Counted from the first letter of the stretch, positions 26,931 to 36,427 are shown. The stretch is DNA of 64,000 nucleotides from Methylobacterium fujisawaense (GCF_014138435.1 NZ_JACJIM010000010.1:1-64000), one strand, 5' to 3'. The notes: generated from the sequence alone by a model not told the origin. A program made the numbers and translations.

Positions 26931-29900
26931 ATGGCTCTTCGGACCGGACTCACGCGACGCCGCGCCACGCCGAACCGCGGCGGCGGCCGGTGGCTTGGCC
27001 TCGTCCTGGTCTGCCTGATTCTGGCGCTGCCCTGGGCCGTCACGCTGACCTCCGCCGAAGAGGGGGACAAGTCCGTGCTCGGCGGACTCCTGTCGCGGGC
27101 GCTCTCGACGCCCTCGTCCCGGGTGGCGATCGGCGCCATCGACGGCGCCCTGTCCTCCGACGCCACCATCCGGGACGTGGCGATCAGCGACCGCGACGGC
27201 GTCTGGCTGAAACTCGACCGGGCCCGCATCGTCTGGCGCCGGCTCGCCCTTCTGTCGGGACGCCTGGAGGTCGACAGCCTCGAGATCGGGCATCTCGACG
27301 TGCTGCGGCGACCGATCCCCGGTCCACCGCCGCCCGAAGCGAAGCCCGATGGCCGGCTGCTTCCGGACCTGCCCGTCAAGGTCGAGATCAAGGGCTTCAA
27401 GCTGGCCGAGCTGACGCTGGGCGAGGCGGTGGCCGGGCAGCCGGCGCGGCTATCCGCGGAGGGCCGGGCGAAGCTCGGCGCCGCCAGCGAAGGGCTCGAC
27501 CTCCAGGCCAGGGCCCTGCGCCTCGACGCGCCGGGCCGCTTCCTGCTGTCGCTGCTGTTCGTGCCGAACGGCGAGCGGCTCGAGCTGAAGGCGAACCTCG
27601 TGGAGCCGGCGGGCGGCCTGCTCTCGAAGGCGGCCAACCTGCCCGGCACGCCGCCAATCGACTTCGAACTTGATGGAACCGGGACGTTGGACGCCTGGGG
27701 GGCCAAGCTCGACTTCACGGCCGGACCCGACATCGGTGCCAAGGGCGGTGCGAAGATCTCCCGGATCGGGGCCGAGCGGCGCCTCGCCCTGGATCTCGCG
27801 GCACGGATCGAGGGCCTGATGCCGGGCCCGGCGGCCGCGATCTTCGCCGGCACCACCAAGCTCGACGGCGGCATCGCCTTCGCGGATAGCGGCGCCTTCC
27901 GGATCGACCGGCTGGAACTGACCTCCCGCACGGCGCGTCTGGCCGCCGGCGGCAGCCTGACCCGCGACCGGGTCGCCGACCTGACGCTCCAGGCCCGCGC
28001 CCTGCCCACGGAGGGCGACGTCACCCGGGCCGGCGAGGCCGAGATCGGCAAGCTCGTCTTCGACGGCAGCCTGAAGGGACCGCTCGCGGCACCGACGGTC
28101 CGGGGCCGCCTCGACGCGGCTGCCCTGCGCAGCCGCGATTCCAGCCTGGACCGGATCGAGGCCAGCCTCGGGATCGACCCGCAGGGCGACCCATCGGCGC
28201 AGCGTTTCGCCATCACGGCGGACGGCCGGGTCGAGGGATTGAAGCTCGCCGACCCGGCCCTGCGCCGGGCGATCGGCAGCCGGGCCAACGTGACGCTCCG
28301 CGCCTCGGCCGGCGCAGACGGCGTGGTCGATATCGCGGCGCTCCGGCTCGACTCCGACACGGCGCGGGCGGCTTATGTCGGTCGCGTCGGCCAGAACACC
28401 CTGACGGGCACCGTAGACGCGGCCCTGCCGGACCTCTCGGTGTTCTCGGGTCTCGCGGGCCAGGGCCTTGCGGGCAGCCTCGACGCCAAGGCGCGGCTGA
28501 GCGGCGATCCGGCGCGCAAGGCCATCGCGGCCGACCTCGCCGTGACCACGAGCGGCCTCGTCACCGGGATCCAGGCCGCCGACCGCACCCTCGGCCGCGC
28601 ACCGACCCTTCAGGGGCGCGTCTCCCAGACCTTCGACGGCTACGGCTTCGACCATCTGCGCCTGGAGGGGGCCGCCGTCGCCGCGACCCTGCAGGGCGAG
28701 GCGACGGCGTCCCGGGCGGATGTCACCGGGCGGCTCGATCTCAGGAGCCTCGCGGATCTCGACGGACGCCTCACCGGCAAGGCCAGCATCGATGCGCGCC
28801 TGACCGGATCCCTGGAACATCCGGATGTGACCGCGGCTCTGACGGCGCCGTCCGCCACCGCGGCGGGAAAGCCGATCCGGGACCTGCGCGCCGACGCGGT
28901 CCTGCGGGACGCGCTCCTCGCCCCGGACGGAACGGTCCGACTCAGCGGCGACGTCGCCGGCAAGGCGCTCACGGGCGGTGCCCACCTCGCGCGCGTCGGC
29001 GGCGATTGGGTCCTCGACCGGCTCGGTCTCGATCTCGGCTCTGTCGCCGTCGCGGGCCACGCCATGGTCGCGGCCGACACGTGGTTGTCGGCCGGCGCGC
29101 TCACCGTGCGGGCCGGCGATCTGGCGGACATCGCGCCCCTGGTCCCGGAGCCGGTCGCGGGCCGACTCGACGCCGCGCTGACCCTCGCCCGTGACGGCGG
29201 CCGCCAGGATGCAGCCATCCGCGCCACCGGGGCCGCGCTCCGATACGGGGAGACCAGCCTCGCGCGTCTCGATGCGGATCTCTCGGGCCGCGACCTGCGC
29301 GCGCATCCCGTTCTCGAAGGGCGACTCGAAGCCGACCGGCTTGTGGCCGCCGGCCAGCAGGTCGACACGATCCGGCTCCTCGCCAACGGCAGCCCGGCCT
29401 TCAGCGACGTGACCCTGACCGCCCGGTCGCGCGGCTTCAATCTCGATGGCGCCGCGCGGGTCGTTCCGGCCGAGGACACGCGGATCGAGATCCAGCGTCT
29501 GTCGGCCGCCCGGGGCGGCGATCGCTTCGCCCTCACCGGGCCGGCGGCGATCACGCTTCGGGACGGTGGCGCCGTGATCGACGGCCTGTCCATCGCGGCG
29601 GGCGCGGGTCGCATCACGGCCGCGGGCCGTGTCGGGCAGGCTCTCGACCTGCGGGTGGCGATCCGGTCGCTACCCCTGTCGCTCGCCCGGATCGCCGCGC
29701 CGAGCCTCGCCCTTTCGGGGACCCTGGACGGCGAAGCCGATCTCCACGGGCCTGTCACGCGCCCCGAGGGACGCTACGCGATCAGCGTCGCGAAGCTCGT
29801 CGCCCCGCAGACGCGGCAGGCCGGACTTCCGGCGATCGACGCCACCGCCAAGGGCACCCTGTCGGATGGGCAGGCGAGCCTGGACGGTCGAGTGACGGCA

Positions 29901-31283
29901 GGGCGCGGCGTCGCCCTGACGGTCTCGGGATCGCTGCCCGTGGAGGCAGGGGGGCCGTTGGACCTGCGCGCACGCGGGACCCTGGACGCATCCCTCGCCA
30001 ATTCCCTGCTCAGCGTCGGCGGCCAGAGCGTCACCGGCAAGGTTGCCATCGACGGCGGCGTCACCGGTACGCTGGCGGCGCCGCGGGCGCAGGGCGCGGC
30101 GGTGCTGACCGGCGGCAGCTTCACCGATCCGCTGAACGGCCTCCGCTTCACCGGGATCGAGGGGCGCGTCACCGGTCGCGGCGACAGCATCGTGGTCGAG
30201 CGCCTGACCGCGAGCGCCCGCAACGGCGGCCGGGTCTCGGTCACCGGCCGCGTCTCCCTCGCGCCCGACTTCCCGGGCAGTTTCCATGTCGTTGCCGACA
30301 AGGCCGAACTCGTGTCGAGCCCCTTGATGACGGCCGTGTCGAGCGTCGACGTCACGCTGGCGGGTCCGCTGGCGCGGACACCGCGGATCGCCGGTCGCGT
30401 GGATGTCGTGTCGATCGATGTCGCGGTCCCGGATCGGCTCCCGGCCACCATCCGGCCGCTGCCGGGGGTCCGCCACGTCAACACGCCGCCGGAGCTGCGC
30501 GCGCGCCTGGCGCAGCGGGCAGAGAGGAAGGCCGCGGCACGTCCCGGGCGGCGGTCCGGAAAGCCGGCCGTGCCGTTCGACGCCACCCTCGACGTGACGA
30601 TCGATGCGCCGAGCCGCATCTTCGTCCGCGGGCGGGGCATCGACGCGGAACTCGGCGGCGCGCTGCGTGTCACCGGAACCTCCGCGTCGCCCAACGCGAA
30701 CGGCGCCTTCTCGCTGCGGCGCGGTCAGTTCGAACTTGTCGGCCAGCGCCTGGATTTCAGCCGCGGCCGGCTGACCTTCGCGGGAAGCCTGACCACGCCG
30801 GAACTCGATTTCGTCGCCGAGACCAAGGCCACCGACGTGACCGCCCGCATCGCGGTCTCCGGCTTCGCGGACGCACCGCAATTCTCCCTGACCTCGGATC
30901 CAGCCCTGCCGCAGGACGAGATCCTGTCGCGGATCCTGTTCAAGAAGGCGTCGGCCGGCCTGTCGCCGTTCCAGGCCCTGCAGCTCGCCCAGGCAGTCGC
31001 CCAGCTCTCCGGGGGCGCCGCGGGGCCCGACATGTTCGAGCAGGCCCGCAAGAGCCTCGGCCTCGACAGCCTCGACGTTTCCACCGGCGCGAGCGGCGGG
31101 CCGGCGATCGGCGCCTCGCGCTACATCTCGGATCGGGTCAGCGTCGGCGTGAAGGCCGGGGCGAAGCCTGCCGACACGGCCGTCGGCGTCGATTTCGACG
31201 TCACCCGCCGGATCAAGCTGAAGGGCGAGGCCGGGAGCGACGGCCGCACCAGCCTCGGCGTTGGCGCCGAGTACGAGTGGTAG
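26931..31283 (+). CDS. tamB: Translocation and assembly module protein TamB (AsmA-like, DUF490)
   Basis: 1450 residues, typical. One N-terminal signal-anchor helix (about 21-43: WLGLVLVCLILALPWAVTL) and a very long periplasmic repeat-rich beta region of alternating short strands that forms a hydrophobic groove between membranes. The C-terminal TamB/DUF490 domain is well conserved (LRRGQFELVGQRLDFSRGRL, SLTSDPALPQDEILSRILF, AQLSGGAAGPDMFEQARKSLG, GVDFDVTRRIKLKGEAG). It starts directly at the tamA stop, so the pair is one operon. A Lys/Arg-rich insertion near residues 1180-1215 is local to this protein. Confidence 0.93.
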   Translation: MALRTGLTRRRATPNRGGGRWLGLVLVCLILALPWAVTLTSAEEGDKSVLGGLLSRALSTPSSRVAIGAIDGALSSDATIRDVAISDRDGVWLKLDRARIVWRRLALLSGRLEVDSLEIGHLDVLRRPIPGPPPPEAKPDGRLLPDLPVKVEIKGFKLAELTLGEAVAGQPARLSAEGRAKLGAASEGLDLQARALRLDAPGRFLLSLLFVPNGERLELKANLVEPAGGLLSKAANLPGTPPIDFELDGTGTLDAWGAKLDFTAGPDIGAKGGAKISRIGAERRLALDLAARIEGLMPGPAAAIFAGTTKLDGGIAFADSGAFRIDRLELTSRTARLAAGGSLTRDRVADLTLQARALPTEGDVTRAGEAEIGKLVFDGSLKGPLAAPTVRGRLDAAALRSRDSSLDRIEASLGIDPQGDPSAQRFAITADGRVEGLKLADPALRRAIGSRANVTLRASAGADGVVDIAALRLDSDTARAAYVGRVGQNTLTGTVDAALPDLSVFSGLAGQGLAGSLDAKARLSGDPARKAIAADLAVTTSGLVTGIQAADRTLGRAPTLQGRVSQTFDGYGFDHLRLEGAAVAATLQGEATASRADVTGRLDLRSLADLDGRLTGKASIDARLTGSLEHPDVTAALTAPSATAAGKPIRDLRADAVLRDALLAPDGTVRLSGDVAGKALTGGAHLARVGGDWVLDRLGLDLGSVAVAGHAMVAADTWLSAGALTVRAGDLADIAPLVPEPVAGRLDAALTLARDGGRQDAAIRATGAALRYGETSLARLDADLSGRDLRAHPVLEGRLEADRLVAAGQQVDTIRLLANGSPAFSDVTLTARSRGFNLDGAARVVPAEDTRIEIQRLSAARGGDRFALTGPAAITLRDGGAVIDGLSIAAGAGRITAAGRVGQALDLRVAIRSLPLSLARIAAPSLALSGTLDGEADLHGPVTRPEGRYAISVAKLVAPQTRQAGLPAIDATAKGTLSDGQASLDGRVTAGRGVALTVSGSLPVEAGGPLDLRARGTLDASLANSLLSVGGQSVTGKVAIDGGVTGTLAAPRAQGAAVLTGGSFTDPLNGLRFTGIEGRVTGRGDSIVVERLTASARNGGRVSVTGRVSLAPDFPGSFHVVADKAELVSSPLMTAVSSVDVTLAGPLARTPRIAGRVDVVSIDVAVPDRLPATIRPLPGVRHVNTPPELRARLAQRAERKAAARPGRRSGKPAVPFDATLDVTIDAPSRIFVRGRGIDAELGGALRVTGTSASPNANGAFSLRRGQFELVGQRLDFSRGRLTFAGSLTTPELDFVAETKATDVTARIAVSGFADAPQFSLTSDPALPQDEILSRILFKKASAGLSPFQALQLAQAVAQLSGGAAGPDMFEQARKSLGLDSLDVSTGASGGPAIGASRYISDRVSVGVKAGAKPADTAVGVDFDVTRRIKLKGEAGSDGRTSLGVGAEYEW

Positions 31284-31368
31284 CCGGCCCGATCCACAGG
31301 ACCGGCTTGCGCGTCCTCAGCAAGGCTGCGGGATCGACACGCCCGGTCAATGGTTTAGGTTCGGCACA

Positions 31369-31387
31369 GGCGGCCGCCAGGGCCGCC
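31369..31387 (+). repeat. Perfect hairpin upstream of the HPr gene
   Basis: GGCGGCC, loop GCCAG, GGCCGCC: a 7-bp perfect stem 26 bases in front of the HPr start and 86 bases after tamB. There is no T-run, so it could be a weak intrinsic terminator for tamAB or a 5' leader hairpin; neither is shown. Confidence 0.4.
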
Positions 31388-31412
31388 GATCGGGCGGGAA
31401 ACACGACGGACG

Positions 31413-31730
31413 ATGGACGAGCTTTTCGAGACGGATGACGATCCGCCGGTTCCGGAGGGCGGCCTTCTCCGCAAGCTCCCGATCATCAACAGGCGGGGCC
31501 TCCATGCCCGCGCATCCGCGAAGTTCGTCCAGACCGTTGAACGCTACGACGCCGCCGTGACGGTGACCCGGGCGGGGGAGACCGTGGGCGGACGCTCCAT
31601 CATGGGCCTGCTGACGCTGGGGGCCGCCATGGGCACACGCATCGCCGTCACGGCCGTGGGCCCGGATGCGGAAGACTGTCTCGACGCCATCGAGGCCCTG
31701 CTCGCCAACCGCTTCGGCGAAGACGAGTAG
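31413..31730 (+). CDS. HPr-family phosphocarrier protein
   Basis: 105 residues; normal HPr is 85-90, so there is an acidic N-terminal extension of about 18 residues (DELFETDDDPPVPEGG). The active-site histidine is H31 in RRGLHARASAKF, and the regulatory-serine position is kept (S62 in GGRSIMGLLTLGA), which is what HPr kinase/phosphorylase modifies. In alphaproteobacteria HPr belongs to the nitrogen/carbon PTS (PtsP, HPr, EIIA) that regulates rather than imports sugars. Here it stands alone: no EIIA, hprK or ptsP gene is in the window. It lies 130 bases after tamB and converges with nth (3 bases between stops). Confidence 0.9.
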   Translation: MDELFETDDDPPVPEGGLLRKLPIINRRGLHARASAKFVQTVERYDAAVTVTRAGETVGGRSIMGLLTLGAAMGTRIAVTAVGPDAEDCLDAIEALLANRFGEDE

Positions 31731-31733
31731 CGG

Positions 31734-32453
31734 CTAGGCCGTCGATCGGCCCGGCCAGGCGCACAGGTCGGAGACGGGACATCGGGGGCAGGCAGGCTTC
31801 CGGGCGGTGCAGATGTCGCGCCCGTGTCGGAACAGCCAGACATGGGCATTGTCCTTGAAGCCTTCCGGCACGCTCCGGGCGAGGCCGTCGGCCACCGCGT
31901 CGACCGTCGGGCCCGGGGCCAGAGGGATCCGGTTCGAGACCCGGAAGACATGGGTGTCGACCGCGATCACCGGCTCGTGGAAGGCGAAGTTCGCCGTCAC
32001 CTCCGCGCTCTTGCGGCCGATCCCCGGGAGGCGGCGCATCTCCGCGGCGCTGCGCGGGACGCCGCCGCCGTAATCCGCCACCAAGGCCGCCGACAGCTTG
32101 ACGATGTTGCGCGCCTTGGATGGCCCGAGCCCGACCGGCCGGATGATCTCGACGATCCGGGCTTCCCCGAGCGCCACCATGCCGGCGGGGTCGCGGACCT
32201 CGGCGAACAATGCCTCTGCGACCCGCGAAACGGTCGGTCCGGTGGACTGGGCCGAGAGCAGCACGGTCACGAGAAGGCGGAACGGGTCGGTGCGGTCGAA
32301 TCCGGCCTTCGGATCCGGATCCCTGCCCGCGAGACGCGCGAGGACCGCGGCCACCGTGGCGGCGTCTCCCGCCTGACCGGCTTCAGACGCCGGTCCCGCG
32401 GCGGCCTTCCGGCGCGGAGCGGATCGAATGCCATGGGTCAGGTCGCGGGTCAT
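31734..32453 (-). CDS. nth: Endonuclease III, base-excision DNA glycosylase/AP lyase
   Basis: 239 residues, with about 30 extra at the N-terminus relative to the E. coli enzyme. Helix-hairpin-helix LPGIGRKSA (142-150) carries the catalytic lysine K148; the catalytic aspartate is D166 in VDTHVFR. The C-terminal 4Fe-4S cluster ligands are C215-x6-C222-x2-C225-x5-C231, exactly the Nth spacing. It removes oxidised pyrimidines and nicks the abasic site. The gene is the last of a leftward series (dac, cobW-like, CelD-like, nth), each separated by 60-105 bases. Confidence 0.93.
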   Translation of the reverse strand: MTRDLTHGIRSAPRRKAAAGPASEAGQAGDAATVAAVLARLAGRDPDPKAGFDRTDPFRLLVTVLLSAQSTGPTVSRVAEALFAEVRDPAGMVALGEARIVEIIRPVGLGPSKARNIVKLSAALVADYGGGVPRSAAEMRRLPGIGRKSAEVTANFAFHEPVIAVDTHVFRVSNRIPLAPGPTVDAVADGLARSVPEGFKDNAHVWLFRHGRDICTARKPACPRCPVSDLCAWPGRSTA

Positions 32454-32516
32454 GGGCGCCAGCTAGGGTTCCGACGCCTCCCGCGACAGGCTCCCTGCGC
32501 GCGGCGGATTGACCGC

Positions 32517-33380
32517 TCAGGCCCGGGCCCGCCGCCAGGGTACCGCATTGGAGCCGGCGCAGAGGTGGAGCGTTCCGGACACGACTGCGCCGGCCCGGCG
32601 CCGGAACTCGACCTGCAGCGCGCCGCGACGGGCGAACAGCCGGGTGACCACCCGGACCAGCGATGCCTCGGCCGGGTCGGCGATGATCGGCCGCGCGGCC
32701 GTCCGGGCGTCGAGGGCGAGGAAGGTCTCGACCGCATCGCGGACGGCGGCTGGTTCGGTCACGGCCAGAATCTCGGACTCCGCGGGCTCCCAGCCTGCCG
32801 GGCGGATGCCGATCAGGTTCCCGGCCGGAACCGAACGCGGTCGCGCCGGACGGCTCGCCGCCAGGATGGGACGCCGCGGTCCCTGATCCTGTACGGGCGC
32901 CGACTCACCGACCAGGCGGAGCGGGCGGCGCAGCGCCCCGAGCCGTTCCCGCAAGGCCCGGTCCACGGCCTCGGCGGCTGCGTGCTCCACCAGGGCTGCG
33001 GCGTCAGGCTCCGCGGGCTGCCAGGGCCGGGCCCGGCCGCCCCAGACCGAATGGGGCATCGCCAGCGGGACGACCCCGCGCAGCGTCTCGCGGCCGTCGC
33101 GCGCATCCCGGCTCCAGGCCAGGGCGACGGCGACGGAACGCGCCGCCGGACGATGCTGGGCCAGCGGCAGGAGATGATCCGGGTCGCGGAGCGGATCGCT
33201 GACGGCATTGCGCACCAGCATGGCCCGCCAGGCGGCGACCGCCGCCGCATCCACGGCACCGGGCCGCTGGAGATCGACCCGCCACGTCTCGGCCTGCGGA
33301 CCGGCTCCGGCATCCGGAATTGCCGTGTCGTCCGCCCGCTCGGACAGGCCGCCCTGTATCACGGTGAAGCGTCGCACCAT
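32517..33380 (-). CDS. Uncharacterised protein with diverged CelD/BioF2-like acetyltransferase features
   Basis: 287 residues. Not confidently recognised. Several points match the CelD/BioF2 branch of GNAT-like proteins: an early W-R-x-M-L-x-x-N-A-V-S-D-P-L block, and a later AVRDAVETFLALDARTAARPIIADPAEASLVRVVTRLF segment, which corresponds to the family's FL-x-LE ... GTA ... DP pattern followed by strand pairs (LQVEFRRRAGAVVSGTLHL). The signature GWKG motif is replaced, and the C-terminal third of the usual family length is missing, so the protein may be inactive as an acetyltransferase or do something else. Arg/Ala-rich composition. A fuller family member is encoded near 47.7-48.9 kb. Confidence 0.6.
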   Translation of the reverse strand: MVRRFTVIQGGLSERADDTAIPDAGAGPQAETWRVDLQRPGAVDAAAVAAWRAMLVRNAVSDPLRDPDHLLPLAQHRPAARSVAVALAWSRDARDGRETLRGVVPLAMPHSVWGGRARPWQPAEPDAAALVEHAAAEAVDRALRERLGALRRPLRLVGESAPVQDQGPRRPILAASRPARPRSVPAGNLIGIRPAGWEPAESEILAVTEPAAVRDAVETFLALDARTAARPIIADPAEASLVRVVTRLFARRGALQVEFRRRAGAVVSGTLHLCAGSNAVPWRRARA

Positions 33381-33483
33381 CGCGTGTCCTGCCTGTCGAC
33401 GATCCGTCCCGATCCGGGACGATCCGGCGCCTCAGGGGCGCCATTCGGCTCGATGGCTTCAAGGATGGTGCCGCCCGCCGGCG

Positions 33484-34575
33484 TCAGGGGCCGGGGATCG
33501 CCAGGGGGTTGTTGGTGAGCGCCGCGGCGTCCGGCGCGTCGATCCGGGGACGGCCCAAGAAGGCGTCCCAGAGCTGGCGCACGAAGGCGGGATCGAGATC
33601 GCGCAGGATCAGCACGAGCCGCGAGGTGTGGTCTGGATCAGGCCAAGCCGGCAGCGTGATCGGCGCGTGGAACACGTGCTGAACGCCGTGGACGACGAGC
33701 GGGCGCTCGGGATCGTCGGCAAGGGCGACGATGCCCTTGAGCCGCAGCAGCTTCGGACCGTGGCCGGAGCGCAGGAGGTCCATGAACATCTCGAAGGCGG
33801 GGCGCGGCACCGGCGCCGGGCTGGTCAGGCAGATCGCCTGGATCGCGGCGTCGTGGCGGTTCACGTCGGCGTGGTGGCGATCCTGCGCCAGCGCCGCGTC
33901 GCCGAGCCAGGCGCGCACGTCGGCCGCCTTGCCGTCGAGACCGAACAGACCCCCGAGGAGCGCCTCCGCGGGGGCGTCCGGCGCGACGATCGGGGCGGCC
34001 GGGTTGAGCGCCGCCAAGCGTGCGCGGATGCCCGACAGGTCGCCCGCGAGATCGGTCTTGGTCAGCACGATCCGATCGGCGACCGCGGCCTGCCGCAGGG
34101 CCTCCGGATGGGCGTCGAGGGTCTCGGCGCCGGTCAGCGCATCCACCAGGGTCACCACGGCCTGGAGGCGGTATCGGAGCACCAGATAGGGATGGTAGAT
34201 CAAGGCGTGGAGGATCGGTGCCGGATCGGCGAGGCCCGTCGTCTCGATCACCACGCGCCGGAACGGCCGTATCCGGCCGTTGTCGCGCTTGCGCAGCAGA
34301 TCCTCGAGGGTGGCGATCAGGTCGCCCCGCACCGTGCAGCACAGGCAGCCGGCGCCGAGAAGGATCATGTCCTCGTCGACGGTCTCGATGAGCAGGTGAT
34401 CCAGGCCGATCTCGCCGAACTCGTTGACGATCACCACCGTGTCGGCGAGCGCGGGATCGCGCAGCAGCCGGTTCAGCAGGGTGGTCTTTCCGGCGCCGAG
34501 GAAGCCGGTGAGCACGGTCAGCGGGATGGGCTCCGGGCGACGCGGGTCCGGAGCGGGCACGATGGTGTCTGACAT
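33484..34575 (-). CDS. CobW/COG0523-family metal-chaperone GTPase
   Basis: 363 residues from the ATG at 34575; the frame opens 12 codons earlier, but this start precedes the first strand properly. Walker A GFLGAGKTT (24-32), the metal-binding CLCC (C77-L-C79-C80 in GAGCLCCTVRG) characteristic of the family, a TGLADP switch region and the NKTDL-like base-recognition TKTDLAG. The C-terminal CobW_C domain covers about 255-345. COG0523 GTPases deliver metals (zinc, cobalt for cobalamin, others) to client proteins. No cobalamin or Zur-regulated genes are nearby, so the client metal is unknown. Confidence 0.88.
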   Translation of the reverse strand: MSDTIVPAPDPRRPEPIPLTVLTGFLGAGKTTLLNRLLRDPALADTVVIVNEFGEIGLDHLLIETVDEDMILLGAGCLCCTVRGDLIATLEDLLRKRDNGRIRPFRRVVIETTGLADPAPILHALIYHPYLVLRYRLQAVVTLVDALTGAETLDAHPEALRQAAVADRIVLTKTDLAGDLSGIRARLAALNPAAPIVAPDAPAEALLGGLFGLDGKAADVRAWLGDAALAQDRHHADVNRHDAAIQAICLTSPAPVPRPAFEMFMDLLRSGHGPKLLRLKGIVALADDPERPLVVHGVQHVFHAPITLPAWPDPDHTSRLVLILRDLDPAFVRQLWDAFLGRPRIDAPDAAALTNNPLAIPGP

Positions 34576-34641
34576 AGGCGGCGAAGTGGGGTGCGTCGGG
34601 CTCCGCGGCAACGCGGCGCCACGCCGGACACCCGCGATGAC

Positions 34642-36177
34642 CTACTCGTCCGCCGCGGCCTTCTTGGCGGCCGACTTCCTGGCCGGCGCCTTGGCCGCCG
34701 CCTTGGCATCGGGCTTGGTCTCGCCCTTGGTCGATCCGGACTTGTGGGCGGCGGTCTTCGGCGCGGACTTGGTCAGGCCCTTGCCGGGCTTGGCCTCGGG
34801 CATCCCGGGCGTCTCGTCGGCCGTGTAGGCGCTCGCGTTCCGCGGCACGCCGTGACCCGGCTTCGCGGCGACCTTCGGGGCCGTCTTGGCGGCGGCCTTC
34901 GCGGCCTGGGCGCGTTCGAGCCGGGCCGCCTGGGCCTGCTTGGCCGCCTCAAGGGCCGCCGCGCGCTTGGCCTTTGCGGCCTCGAGCTTGGCGGCGCGGG
35001 TGTTGGCGGCGGCGGCCTTCTGCTCGGCCTCCTGCGCGTCGAGGATATTCTGGCCTTCGGCCGGGTTGCGGCCGATCCAGACGGCGATCGGCTGAAGCGG
35101 CGCCCGCGGCGGCAGGGAGCGGGCCCGCAGGGCAGGATTGGAGAAGGCGGCCAGCGCCAGCGCCGGCGAATTCGCCGCCGAGCCACCGATCAGCTGCGCA
35201 GCGGAACCGGGAGCGCTCAGTGCGCCGGCCCCGTCCTCGATGGCCGGCGGCTTCTTGCCGCCGCAGATGAAGGGGCGCATGTCCGGCGGCGCGGACAAGG
35301 CCGAGGCCGGGAGCGCATCGAGGGTCGGGCTCGTCCAGCCGGCGCTCTGGCCAAAGGCGTAGTCGAACAGGTCGGCGGCCTTCACGTCGCGCTCGCGCGG
35401 GCTCGGCTGCCCCATCACGATGGTGACGATCCGCCGACCGTTACGCGTGGCGGTCGCCACCACGTTGAAGCCGCCCGAGCAGATGAAGCCGGTCTTCATG
35501 CCATCCGTGCCGGGATAGCGTCCGAGCAGCCCGTTGTGGTTCGCCATCACGGCGCGGCCGAACTGGATCGCCGAGATCGAGAACAGGTCGTGGGAATCCG
35601 GGAAATCGCGGATCAGAGACCGGGCGAGAACCGCCATGTCGCGGGCGGAGGTCCATTGCCGCGGATCGGGCAAGCCGTTGGGATTGTACCAGCGGCTGTC
35701 ATGCATGCCGATCCGCTGGGCGGTCTCGTTCATCAGTGCGGCGAAGTTGTCGACGGTGCCGCCGAGCGACTCGCCGATCGCGTAGGCGACGTCGTTCGCC
35801 GACTTGACCATGATGATCTTCAGGGCGTTGTCGAGGGTGAGCTGTGTCCCCGGCTTGAAGCCCATCTTCGAGGGCGGCTCGGCGGCGGCGGCGGCCGAGA
35901 TGGTGATCATCGAATCGAGCGAGACCTTGCCCTGCCGCACGAGATCCAGGGCGACGTAGGTGGTCATCAGCTTGGTGATCGAGGCCGGATACCAGGGATC
36001 GGTCGGCGCCTGCGCGTAGATCACCTTGCCGGAATCCACGTCCGCCACGAGGATCGGCACCGTCACGGCATTCGCGGCGCCGATCCCGATCAGGCCCGCC
36101 CCGAGCAGACCCGTCAGCGCCGCAAACCCGACGGTGACGCGTCGGTAGAGAGAAGAGGACATTCGAGCCCGACTCAT
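34642..36177 (-). CDS. D-alanyl-D-alanine carboxypeptidase (penicillin-binding, S11 family) with Lys/Ala-rich tail
   Basis: 511 residues from the ATG at 36177; earlier starts run antisense into queE upstream DNA. A signal sequence or signal anchor lies near 17-36 (GFAALTGLLGAGLIGIGAAN). All S11 motifs are present: S66-I-T-K69, S126-A-N128 and K228-T-G230. The enzyme trims the terminal D-Ala of peptidoglycan stem peptides in the periplasm. After about residue 290 the usual PBP5 beta-domain and amphipathic anchor are not evident; instead there is a region GRNPAEGQNILDAQEAEQ followed by about 150 residues of Ala/Lys/Pro-rich low complexity ending in ARKSAAKKAAADE. Such a tail resembles histone-H1-like sequences and may bind anionic cell-wall polymers. 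Confidence 0.9.
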   Translation of the reverse strand: MSRARMSSSLYRRVTVGFAALTGLLGAGLIGIGAANAVTVPILVADVDSGKVIYAQAPTDPWYPASITKLMTTYVALDLVRQGKVSLDSMITISAAAAAEPPSKMGFKPGTQLTLDNALKIIMVKSANDVAYAIGESLGGTVDNFAALMNETAQRIGMHDSRWYNPNGLPDPRQWTSARDMAVLARSLIRDFPDSHDLFSISAIQFGRAVMANHNGLLGRYPGTDGMKTGFICSGGFNVVATATRNGRRIVTIVMGQPSPRERDVKAADLFDYAFGQSAGWTSPTLDALPASALSAPPDMRPFICGGKKPPAIEDGAGALSAPGSAAQLIGGSAANSPALALAAFSNPALRARSLPPRAPLQPIAVWIGRNPAEGQNILDAQEAEQKAAAANTRAAKLEAAKAKRAAALEAAKQAQAARLERAQAAKAAAKTAPKVAAKPGHGVPRNASAYTADETPGMPEAKPGKGLTKSAPKTAAHKSGSTKGETKPDAKAAAKAPARKSAAKKAAADE

Positions 36178-36427
36178 CAGAGGATCGCCTGGTCGACGCC
36201 GCGGGGCGTCGGTTTTCCGGCCGGCCAGCCGGAGAGCGGCGCAACCCGGCCGGCCGAAAGCGGTCGCCGGACTGCATCTCGGCATGAACGAGTCCACCAT
36301 GGCAAGAGCAAGGCGAGATCGCACCGCGAGTCTGCTCGGCGCGGTTGTCGGTGGCCCACCGGCCAGGCACGGCTTATGTGCAGTCAGAGCGCGGAGCGGA
36401 CCGCGCGCGGACGTGACTGGGACAGTT

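Noticed and set aside
24735..27293. Very long minus-strand reading frame running from inside tamA into the IS orfA
   Set aside because: It is antisense to tamA and has Arg/Asp/Gly/His-rich composition typical of shadow frames in high-GC DNA; only the last 107 codons (orfA) match a known family.
27450..30881. Several minus-strand frames of 300-620 codons opposite tamB
   Set aside because: Antisense to a clearly coding tamB with conserved C-terminal domain; no ribosome sites and low-complexity translations.
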